Source of the DNA: Solirubrobacter phytolaccae
Lineage (GTDB): Bacteria > Actinomycetota > Thermoleophilia > Solirubrobacterales > Solirubrobacteraceae
Direction of reading: 5' to 3'
Length of the DNA stretch: 47,997 nucleotides
NCBI RefSeq assembly: GCF_027587195.1
Contig: NZ_JAPDDP010000059.1
Coordinates: forward strand, 1-47,997
A model generated the notes under the pieces. The model searched no databases. It had not been told where the DNA came from and worked only from the letters and a program-made list of their open reading frames with translations. The position numbers and the translations under genes are program-made. Of the stretch, positions 23,128-31,288 are shown piece by piece (position 1 is the stretch's first letter; each line of letters begins with the position of its first letter).

Positions 23128-24919
23128 GCACGGAGTCGCCGACTTGGACGCTCGCCAGCGGTTCCGACTGGCGCCACCGGACGCGCGCGGTGACCCCTGC
23201 GACGTGCAGCGTGGCGTCGACGCCGCTCGTGACCGGGTCGTAGGTGCCGGTGCCGTTGACCGGGGCGTCGGCGACGAAGCGGACGTTGATCAGCCGGAAG
23301 GCCGTGTCGCCGTCCTGCTCGGTCGCGGTGAAATGGCCGCCGCGCAGGCCCGGGCCGCGGTTGCCGGCCGAGTAGAGCCAGCGTGCGATCACGTCACCGA
23401 AGGCCTCGGCGGCGACGGTCGCCGCGCGCCGGGCGGGCTCGCCGGGATCGGGACCCGAGAAGAGCGTGGCGGGAGCCGCGTCGGCGAACGTGAGGGGGTA
23501 CGCCCCCGCCGTGTGCGGGCGCGGGATGCCGGCGGCGCAGCTGTCCTTCAGCCGGCCGCCCACGAACGAGCGGATGACGATCCGGGCGCAGCGCATCCCC
23601 TCGACCAGGTGCGTGCCGCCCTGGGAGGTGACGTGGACGGTGTTGCGCAGGACGACGGTGCGGACGTTCGCGCCGAGCGCCTGCGCGATGACGGGGGCGT
23701 CGGAGACCGGCGTGAGCGAGTCCAGGTCGCCGCCGACGATCAGGACCGGGACGGACGCCGGCAGCCGGCGGTCGGGGAGCGCGGGCGGCGCACGCCGGGG
23801 ACGCGGCCAGTCCGCGCACACGTCGTAGGGCTGCGTGAAGCCGCTCACGCTCGTCCACTCGGCGAGCGTGAACGGCGCGAAGGTCGACGGCGCGGGCTCG
23901 TCGAGGCCGAACACCTGCGGGTAGTCCGCGCACGCGACCGCGAGGTAGGCGCCGCGCGAGAAGTACGCCGCCTCGGTCGGCGTGTGGCTCCAGGTGTTCG
24001 CCTGGCCGACGAGCCGCAGCAGCGGCGCGCTGTCACCGCTCAGCGCGGCGCGCACCGAGGCGTCGAGCTCGCGCAGGATGAGCGGGTCGGAGGCCGAGTC
24101 CTGGACGAGGTCCGACAGCGTGCGCGGGTCGACGCGCACGCGCAACGGCGTGCCGTCCGAGTCCTTGGTCGCCCCGCTGATGGGCGTGATGCGCACCCGC
24201 TGCAGCAGCTGGTCCAGCCGCGCGACCGAGCCGGGCGAGACGAGCTCGAGGGCGCTGCGCAGCGTCGCGGCCGACGACGCGTACCACGGGTCGGTGTCGC
24301 GCCGCGGGTACGCGGAGTCGAGCGTCACCGAGTGCAGCAGTGACGGGTGGCGCGCGACGAAGTCCTGCACGAAGTACGTGCCGTAGGAGTCGCCGTAGAG
24401 GTCGACCCTGCCGAGCTTCAGCGCGCGGATGACCGCGGCGAGGTCGTTCACGGCGTACGCGGTGGCGAACAGCGACGGGTCGCCGTAGCGGCGCTTGATC
24501 TGCGCCGCGCAGCGCGCCGCCCGGCGCGCGAACGCCGGGCCGCTCGTCCGCCCCACGTACGACTGCACGGACGGGCAGTCGATCAGCGCCGACTCGCCCG
24601 TCCCGCGGTTGTCGACGAGCAGCAGGTCACGCGTGCGCAGCAGCGGCCCGAAGATCGCGCGGTACTCGGCGCGCGTGCCCGTCGAGGGATAGCCCGGCCC
24701 GCCCTCGACCGCGACGATCGCCGGCCCGGTCGCACGCTCCGTCGCCCGATAGAGCCGGAACGCGACGTCGATGCCGCGCCCGCGCGGCCGCTCCGGATCG
24801 AGCGGCCGCCGCAGCTCGCCGCACACCGCGCCACCGCACGGCCGCACCTCGACCGCGGCCTCCGCCGGTGCGGCGAGAGCCAGGACGAGGATCGCGGCGA
24901 TGCCGACCCGGTACGCCAT
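23108..24919 (-). CDS. Secreted alpha/beta hydrolase, TAP-like peptidase, 603 aa
   Basis: Exported serine hydrolase of the tripeptidyl-aminopeptidase/proline iminopeptidase group. The signal peptide is VGIAAILVLALAAPAEAA. The oxyanion region is VEGGPGYPSTG; the nucleophile elbow is YGDSYGTYF (Ser178); the acid is in IVGGDLDSLTPVSD; and the His is in NTVHVTSQGG. The C-terminal TAP-like cap with Cys residues is present, and about 120 extra residues form a beta-rich domain (GHFTATEQDGDTAFRLINV). The frame also offers GTG 24922; I chose ATG 24919 because TACGAT (24926-24931, minus strand) lies 6 nt before it, consistent with a leaderless message. Likely role: extracellular peptide breakdown. Confidence 0.9.
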   Translation of the reverse strand: MAYRVGIAAILVLALAAPAEAAVEVRPCGGAVCGELRRPLDPERPRGRGIDVAFRLYRATERATGPAIVAVEGGPGYPSTGTRAEYRAIFGPLLRTRDLLLVDNRGTGESALIDCPSVQSYVGRTSGPAFARRAARCAAQIKRRYGDPSLFATAYAVNDLAAVIRALKLGRVDLYGDSYGTYFVQDFVARHPSLLHSVTLDSAYPRRDTDPWYASSAATLRSALELVSPGSVARLDQLLQRVRITPISGATKDSDGTPLRVRVDPRTLSDLVQDSASDPLILRELDASVRAALSGDSAPLLRLVGQANTWSHTPTEAAYFSRGAYLAVACADYPQVFGLDEPAPSTFAPFTLAEWTSVSGFTQPYDVCADWPRPRRAPPALPDRRLPASVPVLIVGGDLDSLTPVSDAPVIAQALGANVRTVVLRNTVHVTSQGGTHLVEGMRCARIVIRSFVGGRLKDSCAAGIPRPHTAGAYPLTFADAAPATLFSGPDPGEPARRAATVAAEAFGDVIARWLYSAGNRGPGLRGGHFTATEQDGDTAFRLINVRFVADAPVNGTGTYDPVTSGVDATLHVAGVTARVRWRQSEPLASVQVGDSVLRLPAP

Positions 24920-24958
24920 CACCGAATCGTACGCGTCTCGAGATAGCGAGCGTTCACG

Positions 24959-25023
24959 TTTTGGTGATCACCACGAAGACACACTTGAGAGACCAACGTC
25001 CGTTTAGCTCCTGATCACCAAAA
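24959..25023. promoter_or_regulatory. Paired 12-bp inverted repeat upstream of the YD/neprosin gene
   Basis: TTTTGGTGATCA (24959-24970) and TGATCACCAAAA (25012-25023) are perfect inverted copies 41 bp apart, between two divergent genes. The left copy extends into the 12-bp palindrome TGGTGATCACCA (24962-24973). The sites stand out as AT-richer than their surroundings. The right copy ends 19 nt before the ATG at 25043. A dimeric regulator bridging both sites is plausible. Confidence 0.65.
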
Positions 25024-25042
25024 TCCGACAGGGGAGACTGGG

Positions 25043-27121
25043 ATGAGTCGTGCACACCGGCGCTTGCGGCGCTGGGTCGTGGTCACGTCCTGCGTGCTGG
25101 GCGCCGCGGGGGCGCAACCGGCGCTCGCGGCGACGGGGATCGGGCAACCGGGCTACTACACGTACTACACCGTCACGCCGGCGGCCGGCACGAGCGTGGG
25201 CGTCAACGTCGCCAACGGCAACCTGCTGGTCAGTGAGCTCGACCTCGACCGCGGCGACGAGGGGCCGACGGGCGAGGGCACGTCGATCCGGCGGTACTAC
25301 AACAGCCAGGGTGGAACGACCAAGAGCGGTCTCGGCGCACGCTGGACGCTGTCGACCGGGCCTGACATCAGCCTGCTCGTCACCAGCTCGGGGCAGACGG
25401 CGACGTTGAGCGGTCCGACGGGCTACGTCGAGACGCTCACGCTCGAGGATTACGAGTGGGTGGCGCCTGCCGGCTTCGAGGGGTACCTCACGGGATCGTC
25501 CAGCAGCCGCTCATTCCGCCGTCCTCGCGCGAACGCGTATCGCGAGTACTACACGCACATCTTCAATGGCCCGGCCGGAACCGTCCAGCCCGTGCGGTCT
25601 CACTACGACGAGTGGGGACGTGACTTCCATGTGGCCTACGACACGATCGCGGGCCAGCAGCGAGTGACCCACTACGGGACCCTCGAGGACCAAGCGGTGC
25701 ACTTCGCCTACGACAGCGCGGCACGGCTGTCGTGGATCGATGGCTACTGGCAGGGCTTCTCGCCCACGCCGGAGCGGACGTACAGCTACGACCCGATCAG
25801 CGGGCGGCTGAACGGCACCCAGCTGGTCGGGCAGACGGGGGCGACGGAGTACGGCTACGACGCCAACGGGCTGCTGAACCGGATCGAGCTCCCGGGCGGC
25901 GAGCTGGTCGAGGTCGTCTATGACACGTCGGGGCGCGTGCAGCAGCTGACGACGACGCCTCCGGGCCAGGCAGCCGAGACCTTGGCGTTCGGCTACGAGT
26001 CGGGCGCGACGCTCGTGACCCGCCCCAGCGGGCACCGCGTTCGCTACCACTACACGACCGATCTCCGCGTGACCGGGGTCGACAACGTCGACCCCGGTGG
26101 CTTCACGTGCGGGCCCATGGTGGTCGGGGCACCGCCTGAGGCGTTGGACGCGGACGTCGACGAGCCGGTCGACGGCGCGCCGTCGACGCTCTGCCCGCCG
26201 GGACAGCAGGCGTTCCCGGTGCCTTCCTTCGGCCCGAAAGACTTGCCACCCGACGACGAGGAGCCCGCCCTCGGACGGGCCGCGGCCGATGGGTGCATCA
26301 AGCGGCTACAGGATCCCACCCAGCCGTTCTACTGCTGGGCGGGCTACCGGCACAAGTTCACGAACGCCAACGACGAGGACCCGATCACGGGCAGCCGTGC
26401 GCTGATCAGCGTGCATCAGCAGACCGTCGAAGCGGCCGTCCCGATCTCCAGCGATCCCCAAGACGGAACGCGGCTCATGCACACGGTCGCGGAGATCGCA
26501 CTCCATGACCGCCGTGGCAACGTGGTCGAAGTTGGATGGAAGGTGGACAGCGGCCAGACCCGGCCGACGATGTTCGTCTACCACTGGGTCCACAACGTCG
26601 GCAAGGGCTACTCCGTCGGCTGCGAGATGGCGCCCGGCTCGCCGATCGTCCTCGAAGAGACGCCGCTGCCGTTGACGTCGGCCACGTCCGGCCGCACCTT
26701 CGGGTTGCGTTACCGCCCCGCGTCGCAGGTCTCGGACGGGAACCCCGAAGGCTGGGTCGCGTACTACGGCACCAAGGCGGTCTGCACGTTCCCGACGGTC
26801 GACATCTCGGAGGACAAGCCCGCGCTCTGGCCTGCCGCCGACGAGTTCCACGACGCGCACCAGGCCGACTGGTTCGGCGAGATCACCACCGCGGTGTCCG
26901 ACGAGCCGTGCTCCACGATGGGGAACGGCGTGCGCGGAACCACGCAGGGCTCGGCGCGCTTCTCGCGGGTCCGCGTCTACCGTGGCTCCACCCTCTCGAC
27001 GATCCCGGAAGCGAAGCTGAACACGCTCAGCTCGGAGGCGGTCAATGACTTCTACGACGAGGAAAAGCTCGACGACGGCGTCTTCCGGTACGGCGGCGCG
27101 CCTGTGCCGAGTTGCGATTAG
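25043..27121 (+). CDS. Secreted YD-repeat (RHS-like) protein with C-terminal neprosin-like domain, 692 aa
   Basis: The signal peptide is residues 1-30 (RRWVVVTSCVLGAAGAQPALA). Residues about 45-110 resemble the RHS/DUF6531 entry region (VNVANGNLLVSELDLD). YD-type repeats cover about 200-345, with YSYDPISGRLNGT, YGYDANGLLNRIELPGG and VVYDTSGRVQQL. A Pro/Asp/Glu-rich linker with Cys residues spans about 352-420. Residues about 430-646 match the neprosin (DUF239) pattern: SVHQQTVEAAVPI, HTVAEIAL, VVEVGWKVD, TMFVYHWV, GYSVGC, GWVAYYG, WFGEI and STMGNG. The two glutamates expected to be catalytic are E496 (VEVGW) and E613 (FGEI). AGGGGAG upstream of the ATG is a good ribosome binding site. Inference: an exported glutamic peptidase carried on a short YD shell. 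Confidence 0.8.
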   Translation: MSRAHRRLRRWVVVTSCVLGAAGAQPALAATGIGQPGYYTYYTVTPAAGTSVGVNVANGNLLVSELDLDRGDEGPTGEGTSIRRYYNSQGGTTKSGLGARWTLSTGPDISLLVTSSGQTATLSGPTGYVETLTLEDYEWVAPAGFEGYLTGSSSSRSFRRPRANAYREYYTHIFNGPAGTVQPVRSHYDEWGRDFHVAYDTIAGQQRVTHYGTLEDQAVHFAYDSAARLSWIDGYWQGFSPTPERTYSYDPISGRLNGTQLVGQTGATEYGYDANGLLNRIELPGGELVEVVYDTSGRVQQLTTTPPGQAAETLAFGYESGATLVTRPSGHRVRYHYTTDLRVTGVDNVDPGGFTCGPMVVGAPPEALDADVDEPVDGAPSTLCPPGQQAFPVPSFGPKDLPPDDEEPALGRAAADGCIKRLQDPTQPFYCWAGYRHKFTNANDEDPITGSRALISVHQQTVEAAVPISSDPQDGTRLMHTVAEIALHDRRGNVVEVGWKVDSGQTRPTMFVYHWVHNVGKGYSVGCEMAPGSPIVLEETPLPLTSATSGRTFGLRYRPASQVSDGNPEGWVAYYGTKAVCTFPTVDISEDKPALWPAADEFHDAHQADWFGEITTAVSDEPCSTMGNGVRGTTQGSARFSRVRVYRGSTLSTIPEAKLNTLSSEAVNDFYDEEKLDDGVFRYGGAPVPSCD

Positions 27122-27530
27122 CGGCACGGCATCGATGCTGATCTGCGCCGCGGCTCCAGCCGCGGCGCAGGGCGCCTGCGGGGACGGCGCGCCGCCGGCG
27201 GCGCGGCTCGAGCCGGCGGTCCTGGCTGACGAGTGGGTGCAGAGCAGCCTTCGACCTCCGCGCGTGCGGATGCGCCTGGAGGGCACGGTGAGCGCGGACC
27301 GTCCCGTCGAGGCGTGGTTCCGGTACGGCACGCACGGGCTCGGGCGGCGCACGCCGCGCCAGTGCGTCGGGCCGGGCGAGAACGTTCCCGCCACGGCCGT
27401 GGTCCCGCTCAAGACGCCCGTCGATCTGCTGATCATCCAGCTGGTCGTCAGCGACGGGATGCGCGTCGTCGAGACGGAGGTCCTGACGAGCGCGCACTTC
27501 CAGCCGAAGGGGCTGCCGCCGGGCTACTGA
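27045..27530 (+). CDS. Small secreted hypothetical protein, 161 aa
   Basis: Overlaps the end of the YD/neprosin gene by 77 nt in another frame. The start ATG 27045 is preceded by GGAGG with a 6-nt gap, the strongest ribosome binding site in the area, so the overlap is probably real. ATG 27135 is a shorter alternative. The N terminus has basic residues, a hydrophobic stretch and an AAAQG cleavage-like site near residue 42. The mature part has a Cys pair (GACGDG and RQCVGPG) and a beta-sandwich look (RVRMRLEGTVSADRPVEAWFRYG). No family is recognised. Tight linkage suggests a partner, chaperone or inhibitor of the neprosin-like protein. Confidence 0.7.
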   Translation: MTSTTRKSSTTASSGTAARLCRVAISGTASMLICAAAPAAAQGACGDGAPPAARLEPAVLADEWVQSSLRPPRVRMRLEGTVSADRPVEAWFRYGTHGLGRRTPRQCVGPGENVPATAVVPLKTPVDLLIIQLVVSDGMRVVETEVLTSAHFQPKGLPPGY

Positions 27531-28675
27531 AGGCTCATGTTCGGCTCACCCTTCGCGTTCAGGCCGTTGCCGCGCGCGCACGACCCGCCGCGGGGCGCGC
27601 CGCCGTTGTAGGCCTGGCGGAAGCAGTTGCGCAGCGCGAGCTGACCCCAGTAGTTCGGGTGTCCGTCCTCCTGCAGCTGGTACGGGCCGAAGATCGTCGA
27701 GACGGTGCGGATCTGGTGCACCCACTCGGTCTTGTCGACCGCGCCCGGCGACTGCCAGGTCGCGATGCCCTTCTCCTCGAGCACGCCGACCGTGTTCTCG
27801 CACAGGCGGCGGCCGTACAGCGCGCCGACCGCGTCCAGCAGCTGCACGTTCGACATGCCGGCGACCGCGTTCTTCACGCTGGTGTTGAGCGTCTCCACGA
27901 CCGTGTTGCGCGCCCAGTTGATGTCGGCGTTCCAGGCGCCGCAGCCGCCGACCGACTGGCGCGACCAGCCCGACTCCGGGTAGCGCATCCCGCCCGACAG
28001 CGGCAGCGGCGCGGAGTAGGTCTGGGCGAGGATCTCGTAGCGCGACTCGCTGTAGCCCGCGTTGGCCATCGCCTGCTTGATCCGGGTGAACGCGGCGCGC
28101 ACGTTCGCCGTGATCGCGTTGATGTTCGCGGCCGAGAACATCGCGGTCATGCTCGCGTCGTCGTGGCAGTAGTTCTTCCACCACGACGGGGACGTGATCC
28201 AGTTGGTCACGCACGTCTCGAGGATGTCCGCGAAGCCGTAGTCGTTGGCGCCGATCAGCACCACGACGGCCTTGATGTTCTGATCCGTGGTCGCGAGGTC
28301 CTGCAACATCCGCGCCTGGCCCTTGTTGGCGCCGCTGACGGCGAAGTCGATCCCGGGCTTCCACTTGCCGTCGCTCGTGCGCGAGTACGTCCGCGCGCCC
28401 GAGCAGGCGAGGTTCACGGACCGAAGGCCGTCCCCGATGTGCACCTCGGCGGCCTTGGAGCGATGGCAGCCCGGCGTCGCCTCGGCCCCACCCGCGTCGT
28501 TGTAGGCGGAAGCGCCCAGCGCGTCGGTCTTCGACGCCGCCTGGTTCGTGTTGCCCGCCCAGCGCCCAGCCTCGCCGGAGATCGCCGAGTCGCCCATGGC
28601 GACGACGGTGTCGGCGCTCGCCACCCCCGGGGCAGCGAGGGCGATGGAGACGGCGGCCAGCGGGATCCAGCGCAT
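27524..28675 (-). CDS. Secreted SGNH/GDSL hydrolase, 383 aa
   Basis: Exported esterase/lipase-type enzyme. The frame is open to ATG 28690, but GGAGAG lies 5 nt before ATG 28675, so that start is preferred. The signal peptide is WIPLAAVSIALAAPGVASA. Block I is VVAMGDSAISGEAG (Ser30), an oxyanion Gly is in NLACSGARTY, block III is VVLIGANDYGF, and block V is QEDGHPNYWGQ with the Asp-x-x-His pair. Several Cys residues suggest disulfides. The length is above that of minimal SGNH enzymes. Its 3' end overlaps the small secreted protein gene by 7 nt in convergent orientation. Confidence 0.9.
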   Translation of the reverse strand: MRWIPLAAVSIALAAPGVASADTVVAMGDSAISGEAGRWAGNTNQAASKTDALGASAYNDAGGAEATPGCHRSKAAEVHIGDGLRSVNLACSGARTYSRTSDGKWKPGIDFAVSGANKGQARMLQDLATTDQNIKAVVVLIGANDYGFADILETCVTNWITSPSWWKNYCHDDASMTAMFSAANINAITANVRAAFTRIKQAMANAGYSESRYEILAQTYSAPLPLSGGMRYPESGWSRQSVGGCGAWNADINWARNTVVETLNTSVKNAVAGMSNVQLLDAVGALYGRRLCENTVGVLEEKGIATWQSPGAVDKTEWVHQIRTVSTIFGPYQLQEDGHPNYWGQLALRNCFRQAYNGGAPRGGSCARGNGLNAKGEPNMSLQ

Positions 28676-28746
28676 AGGGACTCTCCTCATGGTGCGGACG
28701 AACCGGATCAGACCACGCCCGCGTTGGTGAAAGCTTGGGCGCTTCT

Positions 28747-29394
28747 ATGCGCCAGTTCTCGGTCGAGCACCTCGTCGTCCTCGCGCTCACGGTCGCCGCG
28801 ATCGTCGTCGCCATCAAGGCCCCGAAGGCGATCCCGCCGAAGGTCCTCGCGGTCGCGATCGGCGGCGCGTTCGCGATCGAGTTCGCCGTCCGCGCGACCG
28901 ACGGGAGTTGGAACTGGGGCTTCGACCTGCCGCTGCACCTCTCCGACGTCGTCTCGCTGCTCGCGCCCGTCGCGCTCTGGACCCGCAAGCCGCTGCTCGT
29001 CGAGGTCCTCTACTTCTGGGCGCTGACCGCGTCGCTGCAGGCCGTGATCACGCCGGACCTCTACCAGACGGTCCCGAGCGTCTTCTTCTTCACCTACTTC
29101 CTCACCCACAGCGGCGCCGTGATCGCCGCCTGCCTGCTCGTCTTCGGGCTGAAGCTCAAGCCGAGACCCGGCGCCGTGAAGCGCGTCTTCGGCGTCACGC
29201 TCGGCATGGCCGCCGCGGCCGGCCTCGGCGACGTGCTCACGGGCGGCAACTACATGTACCTGCGCGCGAAGCCGTCCCAGGCCTCCCTGCTCGACCAGAT
29301 GGGACCGTGGCCGCTCTACATCGTCATCGCGGCGGTGATCGCGGTGATCCTCTTCGCCGCGCTCGACCGGCTGGCAAGATCCCCCCGGTGCTGA
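28747..29394 (+). CDS. YwaF-like (TIGR02206-type) integral membrane protein, 215 aa
   Basis: Small polytopic membrane protein with about six helices. The characteristic stretch LPLHLSDVVSLLAPVALW followed by VEVLYFWALTASLQAVITPDL matches the YwaF/TMEM164-like family, including its conserved His and Asp-Leu. A later segment, FFTYFLTHSGAVIAACLLV, holds another conserved His. The biochemical role of bacterial members is unknown to me. ATG 28747 is preferred over TTG 28735, which adds only four residues. It is the first gene of a coupled run, with a 7-nt overlap with the next gene. Confidence 0.85.
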   Translation: MRQFSVEHLVVLALTVAAIVVAIKAPKAIPPKVLAVAIGGAFAIEFAVRATDGSWNWGFDLPLHLSDVVSLLAPVALWTRKPLLVEVLYFWALTASLQAVITPDLYQTVPSVFFFTYFLTHSGAVIAACLLVFGLKLKPRPGAVKRVFGVTLGMAAAAGLGDVLTGGNYMYLRAKPSQASLLDQMGPWPLYIVIAAVIAVILFAALDRLARSPRC

Positions 29395-30578
29395 ACGCCG
29401 AGATCGACCCCGCCGAAGCCGGCTTCGACCCCCAGCGCCTCGCGCGCATCGACACCCACTTCGCCCGCTACGTGGACGAGGGCAAGCTGCCGGGCTACCT
29501 CGCCGTGATCGCCCGCGACGGCAAGGTCGTGCACGTCGCCAAGGCCGGCCAGGCGGATATCGAGGCCGGCCGCGCCGTCGCCGACGACACGCTCTGGCGT
29601 ATCTACTCGATGACCAAGCCGATCACCTCAGTCGCGCTGATGCTGCTGTGGGAGGCGGGCGCGTTCGAGCTCAAGGACCCGATCGAGACCTACCTCCCGG
29701 CCTTCAAGGACGCGCGCGTGTGGGCGGGCGGGAACCAGAACAAGCCGATCACGCGCCCCGCCGTCGAGCCCATCCGCATCTGGCACCTGCTCACGCACAC
29801 CGCCGGCCTCACGTACGGCTTCCACTACGCGCACCCGCTCGACGGCGTCTATCGCGACCACGGCTACGAGTTCGGCAGCCGCGCCTCGCTCGCGGACACG
29901 GTCGACGCCTTCGGTCAGCTCCCACTGCTGTTCGAGCCGGGCACGGAGTTCAACTACTCCGTCGCCACGGACGTCCTCGGCCGTCTGATCGAGGTGCTCT
30001 CCGGCCAGTCGCTGGACGTCTTCCTGCAGGAGCGGATCTTCGCCCCGCTCGGGATGACCGACACCGCGTTCAGCGCCGTCGACCCCGACCGGATGGCCGC
30101 GCTCTACCAACCGGGCCTCAAGCGCGACGACCGCATGGGGCAGGTCGCGCTGCACACGCCGGCGATGCTCTCGGGCGGCGGCGGGCTCGTCGGCACGGCC
30201 GCCGACTACCACCGCTTCACGAGCATGCTGGTGGCGGGCGGCGCGCCCCTGCTCGCACCGCGTACGCTCCGCCTCATGGCCCGCAACCACTTGCCCGGCG
30301 GCGCCGAGCTGAAGGACATCGCGCGCCCGACGATCTCCGAGACGCAGAACGACGGCATGGGCTTCGGCCTCGGGTTCTCGGTCGTGCTCGACCCCGCCGC
30401 GACCAAGCTCGCCTCCCCGGCCGGTGAGCTCGCCTGGGGCGGCCTGGCCTCCACCGCGTTCTTCGTCTCGCCGCAGGACCGACTCAGCGTGCAGTTCTTC
30501 ACGCAGATGATCCCGTCGAGCGCGTACCCGCTGCGCTCGCAGCTGCGCCAGCTCGTCTACCAGGCGATGACGGACTGA
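29388..30578 (+). CDS. Beta-lactamase-family serine hydrolase (class C/esterase type), 396 aa
   Basis: Cytoplasmic-looking serine hydrolase of the beta-lactamase/PBP fold; no signal peptide is visible. The start is GTG 29388, overlapping the upstream stop; a longer open frame upstream is antisense-like sequence in the membrane gene. The active-site SxxK is S74-K77 in YSMTKPITSV. The Tyr motif is FNYSVATDVLG. A third motif with Gly-rich strand GELAWGGLASTAFFV takes the place of KTG. This pattern fits esterases such as EstB-like enzymes better than true beta-lactamases. It is coupled to the GST-like gene by TGATG. Confidence 0.9.
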   Translation: MLNAEIDPAEAGFDPQRLARIDTHFARYVDEGKLPGYLAVIARDGKVVHVAKAGQADIEAGRAVADDTLWRIYSMTKPITSVALMLLWEAGAFELKDPIETYLPAFKDARVWAGGNQNKPITRPAVEPIRIWHLLTHTAGLTYGFHYAHPLDGVYRDHGYEFGSRASLADTVDAFGQLPLLFEPGTEFNYSVATDVLGRLIEVLSGQSLDVFLQERIFAPLGMTDTAFSAVDPDRMAALYQPGLKRDDRMGQVALHTPAMLSGGGGLVGTAADYHRFTSMLVAGGAPLLAPRTLRLMARNHLPGGAELKDIARPTISETQNDGMGFGLGFSVVLDPAATKLASPAGELAWGGLASTAFFVSPQDRLSVQFFTQMIPSSAYPLRSQLRQLVYQAMTD

Positions 30579-31288
30579 TGCGCGCGAAGCTGATCGGCGT
30601 CCCCGGCTCGCACCCGTGCCTGAGCGCGGAGCTGATGCTGCGCCACAAGGGCGTCGAGTTCACCCGGTTGGACCTGCCGAACATGACGCACAAGGCGATC
30701 CTGCCGCTGATGCGCTTCCGCGGCTCGACGGTGCCGGTCATGCGCATCGAGGGCAAGCGCGTGAGCGGGACGATGAAGATCGCGCGGGCGCTCGAGGCGC
30801 TCGTCCCGAACCCGCCGATGCTGATCGCGGACGAGGGCGAGGAGGCGTGGGCCGACAGCGTCCTCCAGGACGGCGTGCGCCAGCTGGCGCGCACGGCCAT
30901 CAGCCTCGACAAGGAGGCGATGGGGAGCTTCCTGCACGACCCGCTGCTCGGCATCCCCGCGAACCTGGTCAAGCCGACGCTCCCGGCGATCCGGCCCGTC
31001 GTCGCGCGCCAGATGCGGCCCAAGCCCGGCACCGCCGAGGCGTGCCTGCAGGCGCTGCCCGGCCAGCTCGATCGCGTCGACGCGTTGCTCGAGCAGGGCG
31101 TGATCGGCGGTGAGCAGCCGAACGTCGTCGACTTCCAGGTCGCGCCGTCGGTGCGGCTGATGCTCAACTTCGACCAGCTGCGCGAGCACATCGACGGCCG
31201 GCCCGCCGCCGCGCACGCCCGCCGGTTCGTGCCCGATTATCCCGGCCGGTTCCGGGCAGTATTCCCGGACGCATGGCTGCCGTTCTGA
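30578..31288 (+). CDS. Glutathione S-transferase-fold protein, 236 aa
   Basis: The N-terminal thioredoxin-like domain is at about 1-80: KLIGVPGSHPCLSAELMLRHKGVEF, then the cis-Pro strand STVPVMRIEG and the helix ending SGTMKIARALEAL. The helical C-terminal domain contains a conserved-looking NVVDFQVAPSVRLML helix with the N-capping Asp typical of GSTs. Actinobacteria generally lack glutathione or use mycothiol, so the thiol substrate is uncertain. It is the third gene of the coupled run, with a 1-nt overlap with the serine hydrolase and a 16-nt overlap with the next hydrolase. Confidence 0.85.
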   Translation: MRAKLIGVPGSHPCLSAELMLRHKGVEFTRLDLPNMTHKAILPLMRFRGSTVPVMRIEGKRVSGTMKIARALEALVPNPPMLIADEGEEAWADSVLQDGVRQLARTAISLDKEAMGSFLHDPLLGIPANLVKPTLPAIRPVVARQMRPKPGTAEACLQALPGQLDRVDALLEQGVIGGEQPNVVDFQVAPSVRLMLNFDQLREHIDGRPAAAHARRFVPDYPGRFRAVFPDAWLPF

